Origin: Gammaproteobacteria bacterium | Lineage (GTDB): Bacteria > Pseudomonadota > Gammaproteobacteria > Steroidobacterales > GCA-2729495 | Length of the DNA stretch: 64,000 nt | Direction: 5' to 3' | NCBI GenBank assembly: GCA_014337915.1 | Contig: QUBU01000016.1 | Span: 1-64,000, forward strand | Shown: positions 1-10,364 of the stretch, piece by piece | Position numbering within the stretch: the first letter of the stretch is position 1 | Layout of the letters: each line of letters starts with the position of its first letter | Made by a program: the position numbers and the translations under genes | The notes under the pieces: model-generated | What the model was told of the DNA's origin: nothing | The model's input: the letters and a program-made list of their open reading frames with translations, nothing else | Database searches by the model: none

Positions 1-899
1 GCTACGGCACCAAGCCCCCGGCACGCGCCAAGGTCGATTCCTATCCGACCGTGGAGAAGTACGGCATCGTGTTCGCGTTCCTCGGCGACCTGCCGGAGAA
101 CGAGCGTCCGCCGATGATCGACGTCAAGGAGTGGGGTCAGCCCGAATGGCGCGCCAACTCGGTGCTGGTGCTGGATGTGCCCTACTACTACGAGCGCTCC
201 ATCGAGAACGGCATCGACCCGGCGCACAACGAGTTCGTGCACCCGACTCACGGCCATTCGGCCATCAACCGCGAGACCTACAAGGTGCGCGAGCATGACG
301 TCGTCGAAGGCGACCAGAAGCTCGGCATCGTGTTCCGGCATCGCTATGCCGCGCCGGGCCTGAAGCACGAGACCTGGAAGGGTGTCGACGCTCCGGCCGC
401 CGACATCTATGCCGGTACCGAGACCTTCGGTCCCAACGCGATGATCACCCAGATCGAGGTCGCGCCGGGCAAGATGTTCCGCCAGTACTTCATCGAGCAG
501 CCGGTGGACGACAACCGCACGCGCATCTTCTTCGTCAACATGCGCAACTTCCTGCTCGACGCCAAGAACGACGGCCCGATCCACGCGCGCAACAAGGTCA
601 TCGCCCAGCAGGACATCGAGATCCTCAGCGAGGTCTATCCGCTGCGCACGCCGATCTCCAGCACCAAGGAAGTGCACATGCCGGCGGACAAGGCCGTCGT
701 GGGCTACCGCGAATGGCTGGCCAAGTTCGACGACAACGGCTGGCGCATCGACTGGAACGAGTTCAAGGCACGCAACGGCAAGGGCGACATCGCCTTCGCG
801 ATCCCCTGCCCCGGTCGCCGCACTTCGGGCAACTGGGTGCTGGAGCCGGTGCCGATGCTGAAGAACCGCGAGGCTCGCAAGGCCGCCAAGGCGTCCTGA
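1..899 (+). CDS. Rieske non-heme iron oxygenase, alpha subunit (5'-truncated by window)
   Basis: The reading frame is open from base 3 to the TGA at 897-899, so the gene begins upstream of the window and its N-terminal Rieske [2Fe-2S] domain is missing. What remains is the catalytic domain. The mononuclear iron motif is visible as D-P-A-H-N-E-F-V-H (Asp, His, x4, His), followed by P-T-H-G. The C-terminal half aligns by eye with the complete Rieske protein at 2298-3452, for example in F-L-G-D-L-P-E and the x-P-A-D-K segment. Such subunits hydroxylate aromatic, terpenoid or steroid substrates using electrons from a separate reductase, and no reductase gene is present here. The substrate cannot be inferred. 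A strong intrinsic terminator follows 33 bp after the stop. Confidence 0.88.
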   Translation, partial: YGTKPPARAKVDSYPTVEKYGIVFAFLGDLPENERPPMIDVKEWGQPEWRANSVLVLDVPYYYERSIENGIDPAHNEFVHPTHGHSAINRETYKVREHDVVEGDQKLGIVFRHRYAAPGLKHETWKGVDAPAADIYAGTETFGPNAMITQIEVAPGKMFRQYFIEQPVDDNRTRIFFVNMRNFLLDAKNDGPIHARNKVIAQQDIEILSEVYPLRTPISSTKEVHMPADKAVVGYREWLAKFDDNGWRIDWNEFKARNGKGDIAFAIPCPGRRTSGNWVLEPVPMLKNREARKAAKAS

Positions 900-931
900 T
901 CCTCCAGGTCTTCCCCAGGGAAGATGCGATG

Positions 932-961
932 ACGGGCGGCCTCCGGGCCGCCCGTTTTTTT
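932..961 (+). terminator. Rho-independent terminator after the Rieske gene
   Basis: A perfect 10-bp stem (ACGGGCGGCC at 932-941 with GGCCGCCCGT at 946-955) encloses a TCCG tetraloop. It is followed directly by a run of T residues (956-961). It ends the rightward Rieske transcript and lies between that gene and the convergent nnrS gene. Confidence 0.92.
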
Positions 962-984
962 GTGCCGCGACCGCTGGCTGCGGG

Positions 985-2163
985 CTACTTCTGGTCGATG
1001 CGCGGGCGGGTCAGGATCGGCGTGTAGACCACCAGGAAAATGGCGAAGGCAGCCACCCAGAGCAGCGCGGCGCTGTCGATCATCGCCATGTACGGCCCGG
1101 GCAGCGCCGGCCCGAAGCTGCGCAGCACCGCGGCCACCGCCAGCAGCGCGTAGCCGAAGGCGATCGGCCGCACGACTGCAAGGGGCCGCCCGGTGTGGCC
1201 CAGCGATACGCGGGTCATCATCGCGAGGATCATGCCGCTCACGCCGCCGACGGTCAGCAGGTGCAGCACCGCGGTGCGCGGCAGCGGCAGGCCCAGGGCC
1301 GCGGCACCCAGCAACAGGTATCCCGCAGCCATGCAGGCATAGGCCAGGTGCAGGGACCACAGCAGCGGATTGGCGAGGATCGCGCTCCCCCGCCAGCCCA
1401 CGAGCCGCCAGAGGTTGACGCTGCCTGCCACGATGCACAGCACACCCGCCAGGGCGGTGCCGGGTGCGATGCCGTCGGCGGCCCCGGCAGCGACGATCAG
1501 GCCGATGGCGGCCTGGTCCAGCCGCGGCTGCGGCAGCGGCAACCGGCTGTCGCCCCGCATTCGCAGCCAGTTGGCCGTGAACAGCGGGATGACGCGGCCG
1601 CCGACGACGGCGATCAGCGCCGCGAGCAGGTGCACCATCAGCGATGTGGCGAGCTGCTCGCCACCGCGCAGGACGCCGGCCTCACCCAGGTGATACAACA
1701 GGGTGAGCGCCGCGAGGACCCAGGTCATGGCCGCGATGCCGTAATTGCGCCGGCTGGCGCCGCCGAGGATCTCGCGGCCGGCCAGCACGGCGAGCAGCAC
1801 CGGAAATGCCAGGTCCGCGGCCGCGAGCCAGGGCTTCGGCAGGCCACCGCCGACCATGGCGGCCAGGCGCCCCAGCAACCAGCTGGCCACCAGCACCATC
1901 AACCAGAGGCCACGCAGCGGCTGGCGGCCAGTCCAGGTGGCAACCGCCGTCAGCAGGAAGCCGGCGACCACTGCGCCGCAGAAGCCCAGCGCCATTTCGC
2001 GGGCATGCCACAGGGAAGTGATCGCAGCCGGCGCACCCGGCCAGCGCAGGCCATGGAAGCCGGCAATCCACAGTACCAGCGCCAGCACCGCATAGGCACC
2101 GGCGAACAGGAAGAACGGGCGGAAGGCATAGGAAAAGAATACAGAGCTGCGGGTCTGGTTCAT
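985..2163 (-). CDS. nnrS: NnrS family membrane protein
   Basis: The product is a 392-residue, very hydrophobic protein with about 12 predicted membrane segments. It begins M-N-Q-T-R-S and soon shows the F-S-Y-A-F-R-P-F-F-L-F signature of NnrS. Other family hallmarks are the W-H-A-R-E-M segment, the G-R-V-I-P-L-F-T-A-N stretch in the middle and the M-M-T-R-V-S-L-G-H-T-G-R motif near the C-terminus. NnrS is a heme- and copper-containing inner-membrane protein that relieves nitrosative stress and is usually expressed with denitrification genes under NO-responsive regulators. That fits nirS 3 kb away. The start at 2163 removes a long Arg/Pro-rich, non-coding-looking N-terminal extension. The gene lies 134 bp downstream of the Rieske gene on the same strand. 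Confidence 0.92.
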   Translation of the reverse strand: MNQTRSSVFFSYAFRPFFLFAGAYAVLALVLWIAGFHGLRWPGAPAAITSLWHAREMALGFCGAVVAGFLLTAVATWTGRQPLRGLWLMVLVASWLLGRLAAMVGGGLPKPWLAAADLAFPVLLAVLAGREILGGASRRNYGIAAMTWVLAALTLLYHLGEAGVLRGGEQLATSLMVHLLAALIAVVGGRVIPLFTANWLRMRGDSRLPLPQPRLDQAAIGLIVAAGAADGIAPGTALAGVLCIVAGSVNLWRLVGWRGSAILANPLLWSLHLAYACMAAGYLLLGAAALGLPLPRTAVLHLLTVGGVSGMILAMMTRVSLGHTGRPLAVVRPIAFGYALLAVAAVLRSFGPALPGPYMAMIDSAALLWVAAFAIFLVVYTPILTRPRIDQK

Positions 2164-2297
2164 GGACGCTGGCGCCGGGGAACAGGGGGTGCGCCATTGT
2201 CGGTGAACGCCGGGCACAGCGCCATACTCGCCACCAGGCCTGCTGGTGGCCTGGCAACGGCCTGGCGGCGACCTGCAGCGCCGGGCCCGCGGCCGGA

Positions 2298-3452
2298 TCA
2301 GGCCTTGCCGCTGCGAGCGGCCGTGCCAGCGGCCGCCGGCTGCAGCAGCGGCACCGCGGGCAGCACCCAACCCTTCTTCTGGCGACGGGCGGGGCTGGGA
2401 ATGGCGTAGGCCACGGTATCGCGGTCGGCCCGCAGGCGCGCGACATCGATGCGCCAGCCGCGCTGCTCCCACTGCTGGCAGTAGTCGCGATAGCGGGCGA
2501 TGCACTTGTCGGCCGGCACGAAGAACTCGCGGTTGTTCTGCGGCGGCGTCAGCTTCGGGCGCAGCGGTTCGAGCACGTAGCGGTCCTGCTCGGCGACATA
2601 CAGGGCGCGCTGCTCGAAGGTCTGGTCGTACTTCGGGTCGCCCAGGAAGTTGCGGCCGAACAGCACGTAAATATGGTCAGTCACCTCGTCCACCGGCGTG
2701 TGGAAGGCGAAGCCGTGCATCTGGGCCTGGTCCGATGGATGAATGTAGGTCCAGGTGCAATGCGGGCCGAAGTTGCCGACGCCGTTCTCGATCCACTTGT
2801 CACCGCTGCGTCCGGCCGCTGCATTCATGTCGCGCTGGGCGAGAGTCGGCGCGTCCATGCGGATGAAGAAGCCCGTGCCCCAGACCTGGTCGGTCAGGTC
2901 GAAGTCCCGGACGTGGTAGTCCGGCTTCACGCCCAGGAACCCGTGGGTCGGGTGGGTGAACTCGTTGTGGCCCGGGTCCATGGTGTTCTCCACCGACCGC
3001 TTGTAGTCGATGTTCCAGGTCATCTCCAGCGTGATGAAGCGCCAGGCTGGATCGCTGTACTCCGGGATGTCGATGACCGGGGGCCGCTCCGCCTCGGGCA
3101 GGTCACCGAGGAACACGTGCACCAGGCCGTACCGTTCCTGCACCGGGTAGGCATCGACATGGGTACGGTCCGGGATCTTCGCATCGCGCCCCAGCGATGG
3201 CAGGCGCACGCACTGGCCCTCGGCATCGAAGGTCCAGCCGTGGTAGGGGCACTCCACGCAGTCGCCACGGATCCTGCCGTCCGCCAGGGCGCCGCCGCGG
3301 TGGCTGCAGGTGTCGCTGATGCAGCAGACCTTGCCGCTGCGATCGCGCCACAGCGCGAAATGGTGACCCAGGATCTGCACCTTCACCGGGCGCTCCGCGC
3401 CGAAGGTGATCTCACCGCTGCGCGCGGCGACGTACCAGAAGTTGATGTACAC
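2298..3452 (-). CDS. Rieske non-heme iron oxygenase, alpha subunit
   Basis: This is a complete Rieske oxygenase alpha subunit of 384 residues. I place the start at the GTG at 3452, because a GGGAGG ribosome-binding site lies just upstream and M-Y-I-N-F-W-Y-V-A-A is the usual family start; the longer ATG frame adds 27 unlikely residues. The Rieske cluster ligands are C49-x-H51 and C68-x2-H71. The catalytic iron motif is D159-x2-H162-x4-H167. Together they define an N-terminal [2Fe-2S] domain and a C-terminal mononuclear iron domain. It resembles the truncated protein at 1-899 and may act on a related substrate, which is unknown. No ferredoxin or reductase partner is encoded nearby. nnrS follows downstream on the same strand. 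Confidence 0.93.
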   Translation of the reverse strand: MYINFWYVAARSGEITFGAERPVKVQILGHHFALWRDRSGKVCCISDTCSHRGGALADGRIRGDCVECPYHGWTFDAEGQCVRLPSLGRDAKIPDRTHVDAYPVQERYGLVHVFLGDLPEAERPPVIDIPEYSDPAWRFITLEMTWNIDYKRSVENTMDPGHNEFTHPTHGFLGVKPDYHVRDFDLTDQVWGTGFFIRMDAPTLAQRDMNAAAGRSGDKWIENGVGNFGPHCTWTYIHPSDQAQMHGFAFHTPVDEVTDHIYVLFGRNFLGDPKYDQTFEQRALYVAEQDRYVLEPLRPKLTPPQNNREFFVPADKCIARYRDYCQQWEQRGWRIDVARLRADRDTVAYAIPSPARRQKKGWVLPAVPLLQPAAAGTAARSGKA

Positions 3453-3559
3453 GGATGGTTCCTCCCGGGATGCCGGTGATGCCGCAGTTGTCCCGCCTGG
3501 CAATGGCGGGGCCGAGACTGCCTGCGGACCCATCTATGCACGTCCGCACTGCCTGCATC

Positions 3560-3573
3560 TTGACCTGCATCAG
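3560..3573. promoter_or_regulatory. Possible FNR/DNR-type box (weak)
   Basis: The sequence TTGACCTGCATCAG fits the CRP/FNR-family pattern TTGAY-N4-RTCAA except for its last base. It sits in the divergent interval between the Rieske-nnrS pair and the UbiM-like gene, about 110 bp from the Rieske start. An oxygen- or NO-responsive regulator acting here would make sense for nnrS. A 9-of-10 match to a loose consensus can also occur by chance. Confidence 0.3.
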
Positions 3574-3621
3574 CCACGCGCCTGATCCAGGTCATCACGC
3601 CGCGACGCGATCCGGCGCATC

Positions 3622-4881
3622 ATGCGCCCGTCAGGCGCGGCGGCTTTCCTTATCGTGATCTTCGACATCGTCATCGTCGGTGCCGGCCCGGCCGGCCTGT
3701 CCTTCGCACGTTCGCTGGCGGGTTCGGGGCTCGATCTCGCGCTGGTTGAATTACAGCCGGAGGCGGCGCTCGCCGATCCGGCCTTCGATGGCCGCGAAAT
3801 CGCACTGACCCACCACAGCGTGCACCTGCTGCAACAGCTGGGCACCTGGCGCCAGATCCCGCCGCAGGGCATCCACACGCTGCGCGATGCGCTGGTGCTG
3901 GACGGCAGGCGCATGCCTGGCCTGCGCATCGACCACAATGACGGCCCCCGCTCCCAGCTCGGCTACCTGGTCAGCAACCAGCTGCTGCGCCGGGCCGCCT
4001 ACGCCGTCCTGCGCAACCAGGAACGGGTGACGCTGCTCTGCGGGCGCCGCGTCGTCGGCATCGAGCCGGACGGCGAGTACTCGCGCCTGCAGCTCTCCGA
4101 TGGGCAGCAGCTGCAGGCACGGCTGGTAGTGGCGGCGGACAGTCGTTTTTCCGAGACCCGGCGCGCCATGGGCATTCCCGCCGACAGCCACGACTTCGGC
4201 AAGACCATGCTGGTCTGCCGCATGCGTCACGACCAGCCCCATGGCCAGGTGGCCTGGGAGTGGTTCGGATATGGCCAGACGCTGGCACTGCTGCCTCTCG
4301 ACGAAGGCGAGTCATCCGTGGTGCTGACACTGCCGCACAACGCGATCCAGGGTCTGATGGCAGCGACCGAGGCCGCGTTCGCCACCGCCATGGAACAGCG
4401 CTTCGACGGCCGCCTCGGCCGCATGCAGCTGGCCAGCACGCGCCACGCCTATCCGCTGGTCGGCGTCTATCCCCGGCGCTTCACTGCGCAACGCTTCGCA
4501 CTGGTGGGGGACGCCGCTGTGGGCATGCACCCGGTCACGGCGCATGGCTTCAACTTCGGCCTGCTCGGCCAGGACCTGCTCGCGCGGGAGATCCACGGCC
4601 TTGCCGCCAGCGGCGGCGACCCCGGCGAGGCCCGGATGCTGGAGCGCTTCGGACGCGACCTGCGGCGCGCCACCCGGCCGCTCTATCTCGCGACCCTGCT
4701 CATCACGCGCCTGTACACCAACGACGCACCGCCGGCGCGGCTGCTGCGCCGCGCGGTGCTGTCGGCCGCCGCGTCGCTGCCGCCGTTGCGGCGTGCGGTG
4801 GCGCACAGCCTGATGCAGGCTGGCGACAGCCGGCAGGCCGCATCACCGTTGCGGGGACTGCTCCACGCGTTGCGCGGCTGA
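3622..4881 (+). CDS. ubiM: UbiH/UbiM-family FAD-dependent hydroxylase
   Basis: This 419-residue flavoprotein monooxygenase belongs to the UbiH/Coq6 family. An N-terminal FAD-binding Rossmann motif (V-G-A-G-P-A-G-L) is followed, near residue 300, by the second FAD motif G-D-A-A-V-G-M-H-P-V-T-A-H-G-F-N. The A-V-G-M-H-P-V-T-A-H-G variant is, from memory, typical of the UbiM branch, which hydroxylates the ubiquinone ring at C5 or a neighbouring position; assignment between UbiM and other family members is tentative. An in-frame GTG at 3655 would start directly at M-I-F-D-I-V-I-V-G-A-G and is a reasonable alternative start. The gene precedes nirS by 162 bp. Confidence 0.75.
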   Translation: MRPSGAAAFLIVIFDIVIVGAGPAGLSFARSLAGSGLDLALVELQPEAALADPAFDGREIALTHHSVHLLQQLGTWRQIPPQGIHTLRDALVLDGRRMPGLRIDHNDGPRSQLGYLVSNQLLRRAAYAVLRNQERVTLLCGRRVVGIEPDGEYSRLQLSDGQQLQARLVVAADSRFSETRRAMGIPADSHDFGKTMLVCRMRHDQPHGQVAWEWFGYGQTLALLPLDEGESSVVLTLPHNAIQGLMAATEAAFATAMEQRFDGRLGRMQLASTRHAYPLVGVYPRRFTAQRFALVGDAAVGMHPVTAHGFNFGLLGQDLLAREIHGLAASGGDPGEARMLERFGRDLRRATRPLYLATLLITRLYTNDAPPARLLRRAVLSAAASLPPLRRAVAHSLMQAGDSRQAASPLRGLLHALRG

Positions 4882-4941
4882 GGCCGCCGCGATCACAACC
4901 GCAGGAACAGGCAATACGGATTTGCCGCAATCACCATCTAG

Positions 4942-7188
<2,247 letters not shown>

Positions 7189-7189
7189 C

Positions 7190-8422
7190 ATGACGCGAAC
7201 CATCATCCGTACTGCCAGCACCCTCGCGGCCGCGATTCTCGCGGCCGCGCCGGGTGCCCGGGCCGACAGCTTTACGGAGCAGCTGGCGGCCTCGGTCAAG
7301 GAAAGCACCGTCAACCTCAGCTTCCGCTACCGCTTCGAGGCGGTGGATGACGACGCCTTCAGCAAGGATGCCTCGGCCAGCACCCTGCGCTCGCGCCTCA
7401 CGGTGGCGCCCAGGCCCATCAACGGCTTCGGCGTACTGCTGGAAGTCGACGACGTCCACGACATCGGCACCGAAGGCCAGTTCAACGACACCCGCAACGG
7501 CGTGACCACGCGCCCGACGGTGGCCGATCCCGAGGGCACGGACCTCAACCAGGCCTACCTGCGCTACACGGGCCTTGAGGGTACCGACGTCATCGTCGGC
7601 CGCCAGCGTATCCAGCGCAACAACGAGCGCTTCATCAGCGGTTCGGGCTGGCGGCAGAATGAGCAGACGTTCGACGCTGCGAGCATCAGCCACCGCTTTG
7701 ACGACAGGCTGACTGCCTCCTACGCCTGGATCAGCCAGGTCAATCGCATCAACGGCCCGGACGACGGTACGCCACCGGCAGACTTCGACAGCAACAGCCA
7801 TCTGGTCGATGCCAGCTACAGCTTCAGCCCGGCGCTGACGCTGTCCGGCTACTGGTACCTGATGGACTTCAGCAACGCCGATGCGTCATCCAACCAGACC
7901 GTCGGCCTGCGCGGCACCGGCAGCATTGGCCTCAACGGAACCTGGAAGCTGCCCTGGGCCGCCGAGTTCGCCACGCAGAGCGACAACGCCGACAACCCGG
8001 TGAACTACCACGCCAACTACTACCTGCTGGAGGTCGGCGTCAGTTCGGCCAGGATCGGTGCCAGGGTCGGCTACGAGGTCCTCGAAGGCGACAGAGTCGC
8101 CGGCAAGGCCTTCCGCACGCCGCTCGCCACGCCGCACGCCTTCCAGGGCTGGGCAGACAAGTTCGCGGCCACCCCGAACCAGGGCGTCGAGGACTTCTAC
8201 GTCGCGCTGACCGGCAAGGCGCTGGGTGCGGACCTGCTGCTGCGCTTCCACGACTTCCGCGCAGAGGCCGGCAGCAACGACTGGGGCACGGAGGTCGACT
8301 TCTCCGCCAACTGGCCCATCGCCAGGCACTATGCCGTGCTGCTGAAGGGCGCCAGCTATGACGCCGACGACTATGCGGCTGACACCAGCAAGTACTGGCT
8401 GATGCTCAGCGCCAGCTTCTGA
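7190..8422 (+). CDS. Outer-membrane porin-like beta-barrel protein (alginate-export-like)
   Basis: The product has 410 residues, a clear signal peptide (cleavage near A-R-A-D), alternating hydrophobic strands and a terminal Phe, as expected for an outer-membrane beta-barrel. The middle contains the Y-L-R-Y-T-G, D-V-I-V-G-R-Q-R-I and F-D-A-A-S-I pattern that I associate with the alginate-export/OprE-like porins often annotated as hypothetical. The start is 1 bp after the nirS stop, so it is almost certainly cotranscribed with nirS and may pass nitrite or another small solute (inference). A strong terminator follows the stop. Confidence 0.78.
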   Translation: MTRTIIRTASTLAAAILAAAPGARADSFTEQLAASVKESTVNLSFRYRFEAVDDDAFSKDASASTLRSRLTVAPRPINGFGVLLEVDDVHDIGTEGQFNDTRNGVTTRPTVADPEGTDLNQAYLRYTGLEGTDVIVGRQRIQRNNERFISGSGWRQNEQTFDAASISHRFDDRLTASYAWISQVNRINGPDDGTPPADFDSNSHLVDASYSFSPALTLSGYWYLMDFSNADASSNQTVGLRGTGSIGLNGTWKLPWAAEFATQSDNADNPVNYHANYYLLEVGVSSARIGARVGYEVLEGDRVAGKAFRTPLATPHAFQGWADKFAATPNQGVEDFYVALTGKALGADLLLRFHDFRAEAGSNDWGTEVDFSANWPIARHYAVLLKGASYDADDYAADTSKYWLMLSASF

Positions 8423-8456
8423 GCGGGAGCTTCCCGCCGGCAAGCGCCGCAACCAG

Positions 8457-8490
8457 GGGGCGCCATCCGCGAGGATGGCGCCCCTTCTTC
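8457..8490. terminator. Bidirectional-looking intrinsic terminator
   Basis: A perfect 12-bp stem (GGGGCGCCATCC at 8457-8468 with its complement at 8473-8484) has a GCGA loop and a short T-rich tail (TTCTTC). It closes the nirS-porin transcript and sits just before the stop of the convergent small membrane-protein gene. Confidence 0.85.
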
Positions 8491-8499
8491 ATCCCTGGT

Positions 8500-8904
8500 T
8501 CATCCCTGGCGCGCCAGTTCCTGCCAGCGGTTGCTGGCATAGACACTGTTGAACGCCCACAAGCCGGGGTTGAGGGACAGCGGTATGTGGAACAGCCAGC
8601 CCCACTTGCGGCGCATCAGCACGCCGTAGCTGGCGAGGCCGAACAGCAGGGCATAGGCGAGCACGGCCAGCAACCAGCCGCCACCGAGGCCGGCCACCAG
8701 CACGGCGGCGGCGGTGACGGCAATCCCAGCGGCACCGATGACGCCGCTGTAGCCGAGGAAATAGCCCCATTTGTAGGAAAGCGTTTCCGGCAGGAGCTGG
8801 TTGAGTTCGGCGTCCTTGCGATGAGCGAGCTTCAGGCTCACCAGGAACCACAGGACCAGCAATACGAAGGGCACCACGACGCTGATGGCGATGGAACCGT
8901 TCAT
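8500..8904 (-). CDS. Small integral membrane protein of unknown function
   Basis: The product has 134 residues with four likely membrane helices: near the N-terminus (I-S-V-V-V-P-F-V-L-L-V-L-W-F), two in the middle and one before the C-terminus. A Lys/Arg/Glu-rich loop follows the first helix. I do not recognise a family. Two in-frame ATGs lie six bases apart at 8910 and 8904. The GAGGAG ribosome-binding site abuts the first and is properly spaced for the second, so 8904 is chosen. It is convergent with the nirS-porin pair and shares the short interval with the divergent cytochrome b561 gene, so a respiratory association is possible but unproven. Confidence 0.75.
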   Translation of the reverse strand: MNGSIAISVVVPFVLLVLWFLVSLKLAHRKDAELNQLLPETLSYKWGYFLGYSGVIGAAGIAVTAAAVLVAGLGGGWLLAVLAYALLFGLASYGVLMRRKWGWLFHIPLSLNPGLWAFNSVYASNRWQELARQG

Positions 8905-9086
8905 GTTCATCTCCTCTGCAGATGCATGGCGGAATCCTGACACGTCAACGGCATCCCGTGGCCAAGGATTGCGCGGATTGCGGTAAGTACGGATGGCAGG
9001 GAGCAGGCCCGCCTGCGGATTTCACGTATTTTGGCGCCGGGCGGCCTCCGGTAAATCTAGCGCCAGACCGACCGGAAGGCACCGCC

Positions 9087-9599
9087 ATGGCGAAGTACAC
9101 GAAGGCCCAGGCCTACAAGATTGCGAAGGTCCTGCACTGGATCGCCTTCGTGTTCATCGTCTTCAACCTGCTGTCCGGCTGGCGCCTGGAGAACTTCGAG
9201 AGGGACGTCAAGATCGTGCTGATGATGGTCCACTCCAGTGTCGGCACCACGATCTTCCTCCTCATGCTGCTGCGCTGGTGGTGGCGCAAGTCGCACAAGC
9301 TTTACGAGCCGCCACGCTGGTGGAAGCGGCCGTCGATGGTCCTGCAGTGGGTGTTCTACCCGCTGGTCCTGCTGCAGGTGCTGATCGGCGTGGCGCAGGC
9401 AGCCTTCGTGGACATCCCGATCCTCGGCTTCGGCTTCATCCCCTATTCCTCGCTGGGGCCCGACAACCCGGCCGTCAGCAGGACCTTCCTGACCATGCAT
9501 CAGTGGATGGCCTGGCTGCTGATCGTCCTCACGATCATCCACGGTGTCGATCGCGGGCGTACGGCATTCATCGAGGCGCCTGCCGCCGGGCCCGCCTAG
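9087..9599 (+). CDS. Cytochrome b561-family membrane protein
   Basis: This is a 170-residue di-heme b-type cytochrome. Four membrane segments carry the expected histidines: H17 (L-H-W), H49 (V-H-S), H138 (M-H-Q) and H152 (I-H-G), which would coordinate two b hemes across the membrane. Proteins of this family move electrons between the quinone pool and periplasmic partners. An upstream GGAAGG ribosome-binding site, eight bases before the ATG at 9087, supports the start. It stands alone between divergent and downstream regulator genes. The partner dehydrogenase or reductase is unknown, though several candidate oxidoreductases lie in this window. Confidence 0.88.
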   Translation: MAKYTKAQAYKIAKVLHWIAFVFIVFNLLSGWRLENFERDVKIVLMMVHSSVGTTIFLLMLLRWWWRKSHKLYEPPRWWKRPSMVLQWVFYPLVLLQVLIGVAQAAFVDIPILGFGFIPYSSLGPDNPAVSRTFLTMHQWMAWLLIVLTIIHGVDRGRTAFIEAPAAGPA

Positions 9600-9705
9600 G
9601 CCGCCCTGAGCCGCCGGTATCCACCGGTATCCGCTGACAACCCGCTGATCCGGCGGGATTCCTGGACCGCCGCCGGCTGCGGCGGTCTGCCGCAGTGACC
9701 ATTCT

Positions 9706-9741
9706 GGGACAGGGGTGTACGATTTGATACAACCCTGTCCC
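9706..9741. promoter_or_regulatory. Inverted-repeat operator of the TetR-family regulator
   Basis: Two 14-nt arms, GGGACAGGGGTGTA (9706-9719) and TACAACCCTGTCCC (9728-9741), form an inverted repeat with one mismatch around an 8-nt spacer. The repeat ends 17 bp before the GTG start of the TetR gene. A weak promoter (GTGACC at 9695 and TACGAT at 9718, spaced 17 bp) would overlap the left arm. That arrangement is the classic layout for TetR autorepression, and the protein-DNA pairing is inferred from position. Confidence 0.8.
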
Positions 9742-9758
9742 ATGAAGCGAATGCAGCC

Positions 9759-10364
9759 GTGTCCAGCAGCGCCGCCCTGCCGTCACCCGCCACCAGCACC
9801 AAGATCGCCAGCCGGCAGAACCGGACCCGCGAGCGCATCCTGGCCGAAAGCACGCGGCTATTCCTGACCCGCGGCTTCGACAACGTGAGCGTGGATGCCA
9901 TCGTCAGCGCTGCCGAGGTGGCCCGCAGCAGCTTCTACCGGTTCTTCGCCAATCGCGAGGAAGTCCTGGGAAGCATCATGCGCCCGGTGTTCGAGACCGG
10001 CATAGGCATGATGGCGGAAGTCGGGCAACGCCCGCCGCAGGCACTCATGGACGGCATCTGCGATGTCTACCTGCGCCTCTGGTCCGCCAGCCCCGACACC
10101 CTGCGGCTGGTCACCCGGACCGGCGGTGCGTATTTCCGGCTCTTCGAAGACCTGCACCGTCGCTTCCGCGAGCAACTGGTCGACGCCATGCAACGCGTGG
10201 AAACCGCCGGCCTGCTGCTCAATGACAACGGCTACAACTCGGCCCGGATCATCGCGCGCGTCGCGGTGCCGCTGCTCGAGGTGTACCGCGACGATCCACG
10301 CATCGACATCCTGTTTCACCAGGCCATGAACGGCCTGCTCATCAAGCCCGGGGCAAAACCATGA
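9759..10364 (+). CDS. TetR-family transcriptional regulator
   Basis: The 201-residue regulator has an N-terminal helix-turn-helix at about residues 24-70: R-T-R-E-R-I-L-A-E-S, then F-L-T-R-G-F-D-N-V-S-V-D-A-I and S-S-F-Y-R-F-F-A-N-R-E-E-V, the standard TetR recognition-helix region. The C-terminal part is the variable ligand and dimerisation domain. The start is a GTG, and no in-frame ATG occurs earlier. Its stop overlaps the ATG of the next gene (ATGA), so the two are translationally coupled and the membrane protein is the likely regulatory target. A large operator-like inverted repeat lies immediately upstream. The inducer is unknown. Confidence 0.9.
   Translation: MSSSAALPSPATSTKIASRQNRTRERILAESTRLFLTRGFDNVSVDAIVSAAEVARSSFYRFFANREEVLGSIMRPVFETGIGMMAEVGQRPPQALMDGICDVYLRLWSASPDTLRLVTRTGGAYFRLFEDLHRRFREQLVDAMQRVETAGLLLNDNGYNSARIIARVAVPLLEVYRDDPRIDILFHQAMNGLLIKPGAKP

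Noticed and set aside
8487..8508. Direct duplication of TTCATCCCTGG
   Set aside because: The two copies are only 11 nt each and overlap a terminator tail and a gene end, so no mobile-element meaning is supported.
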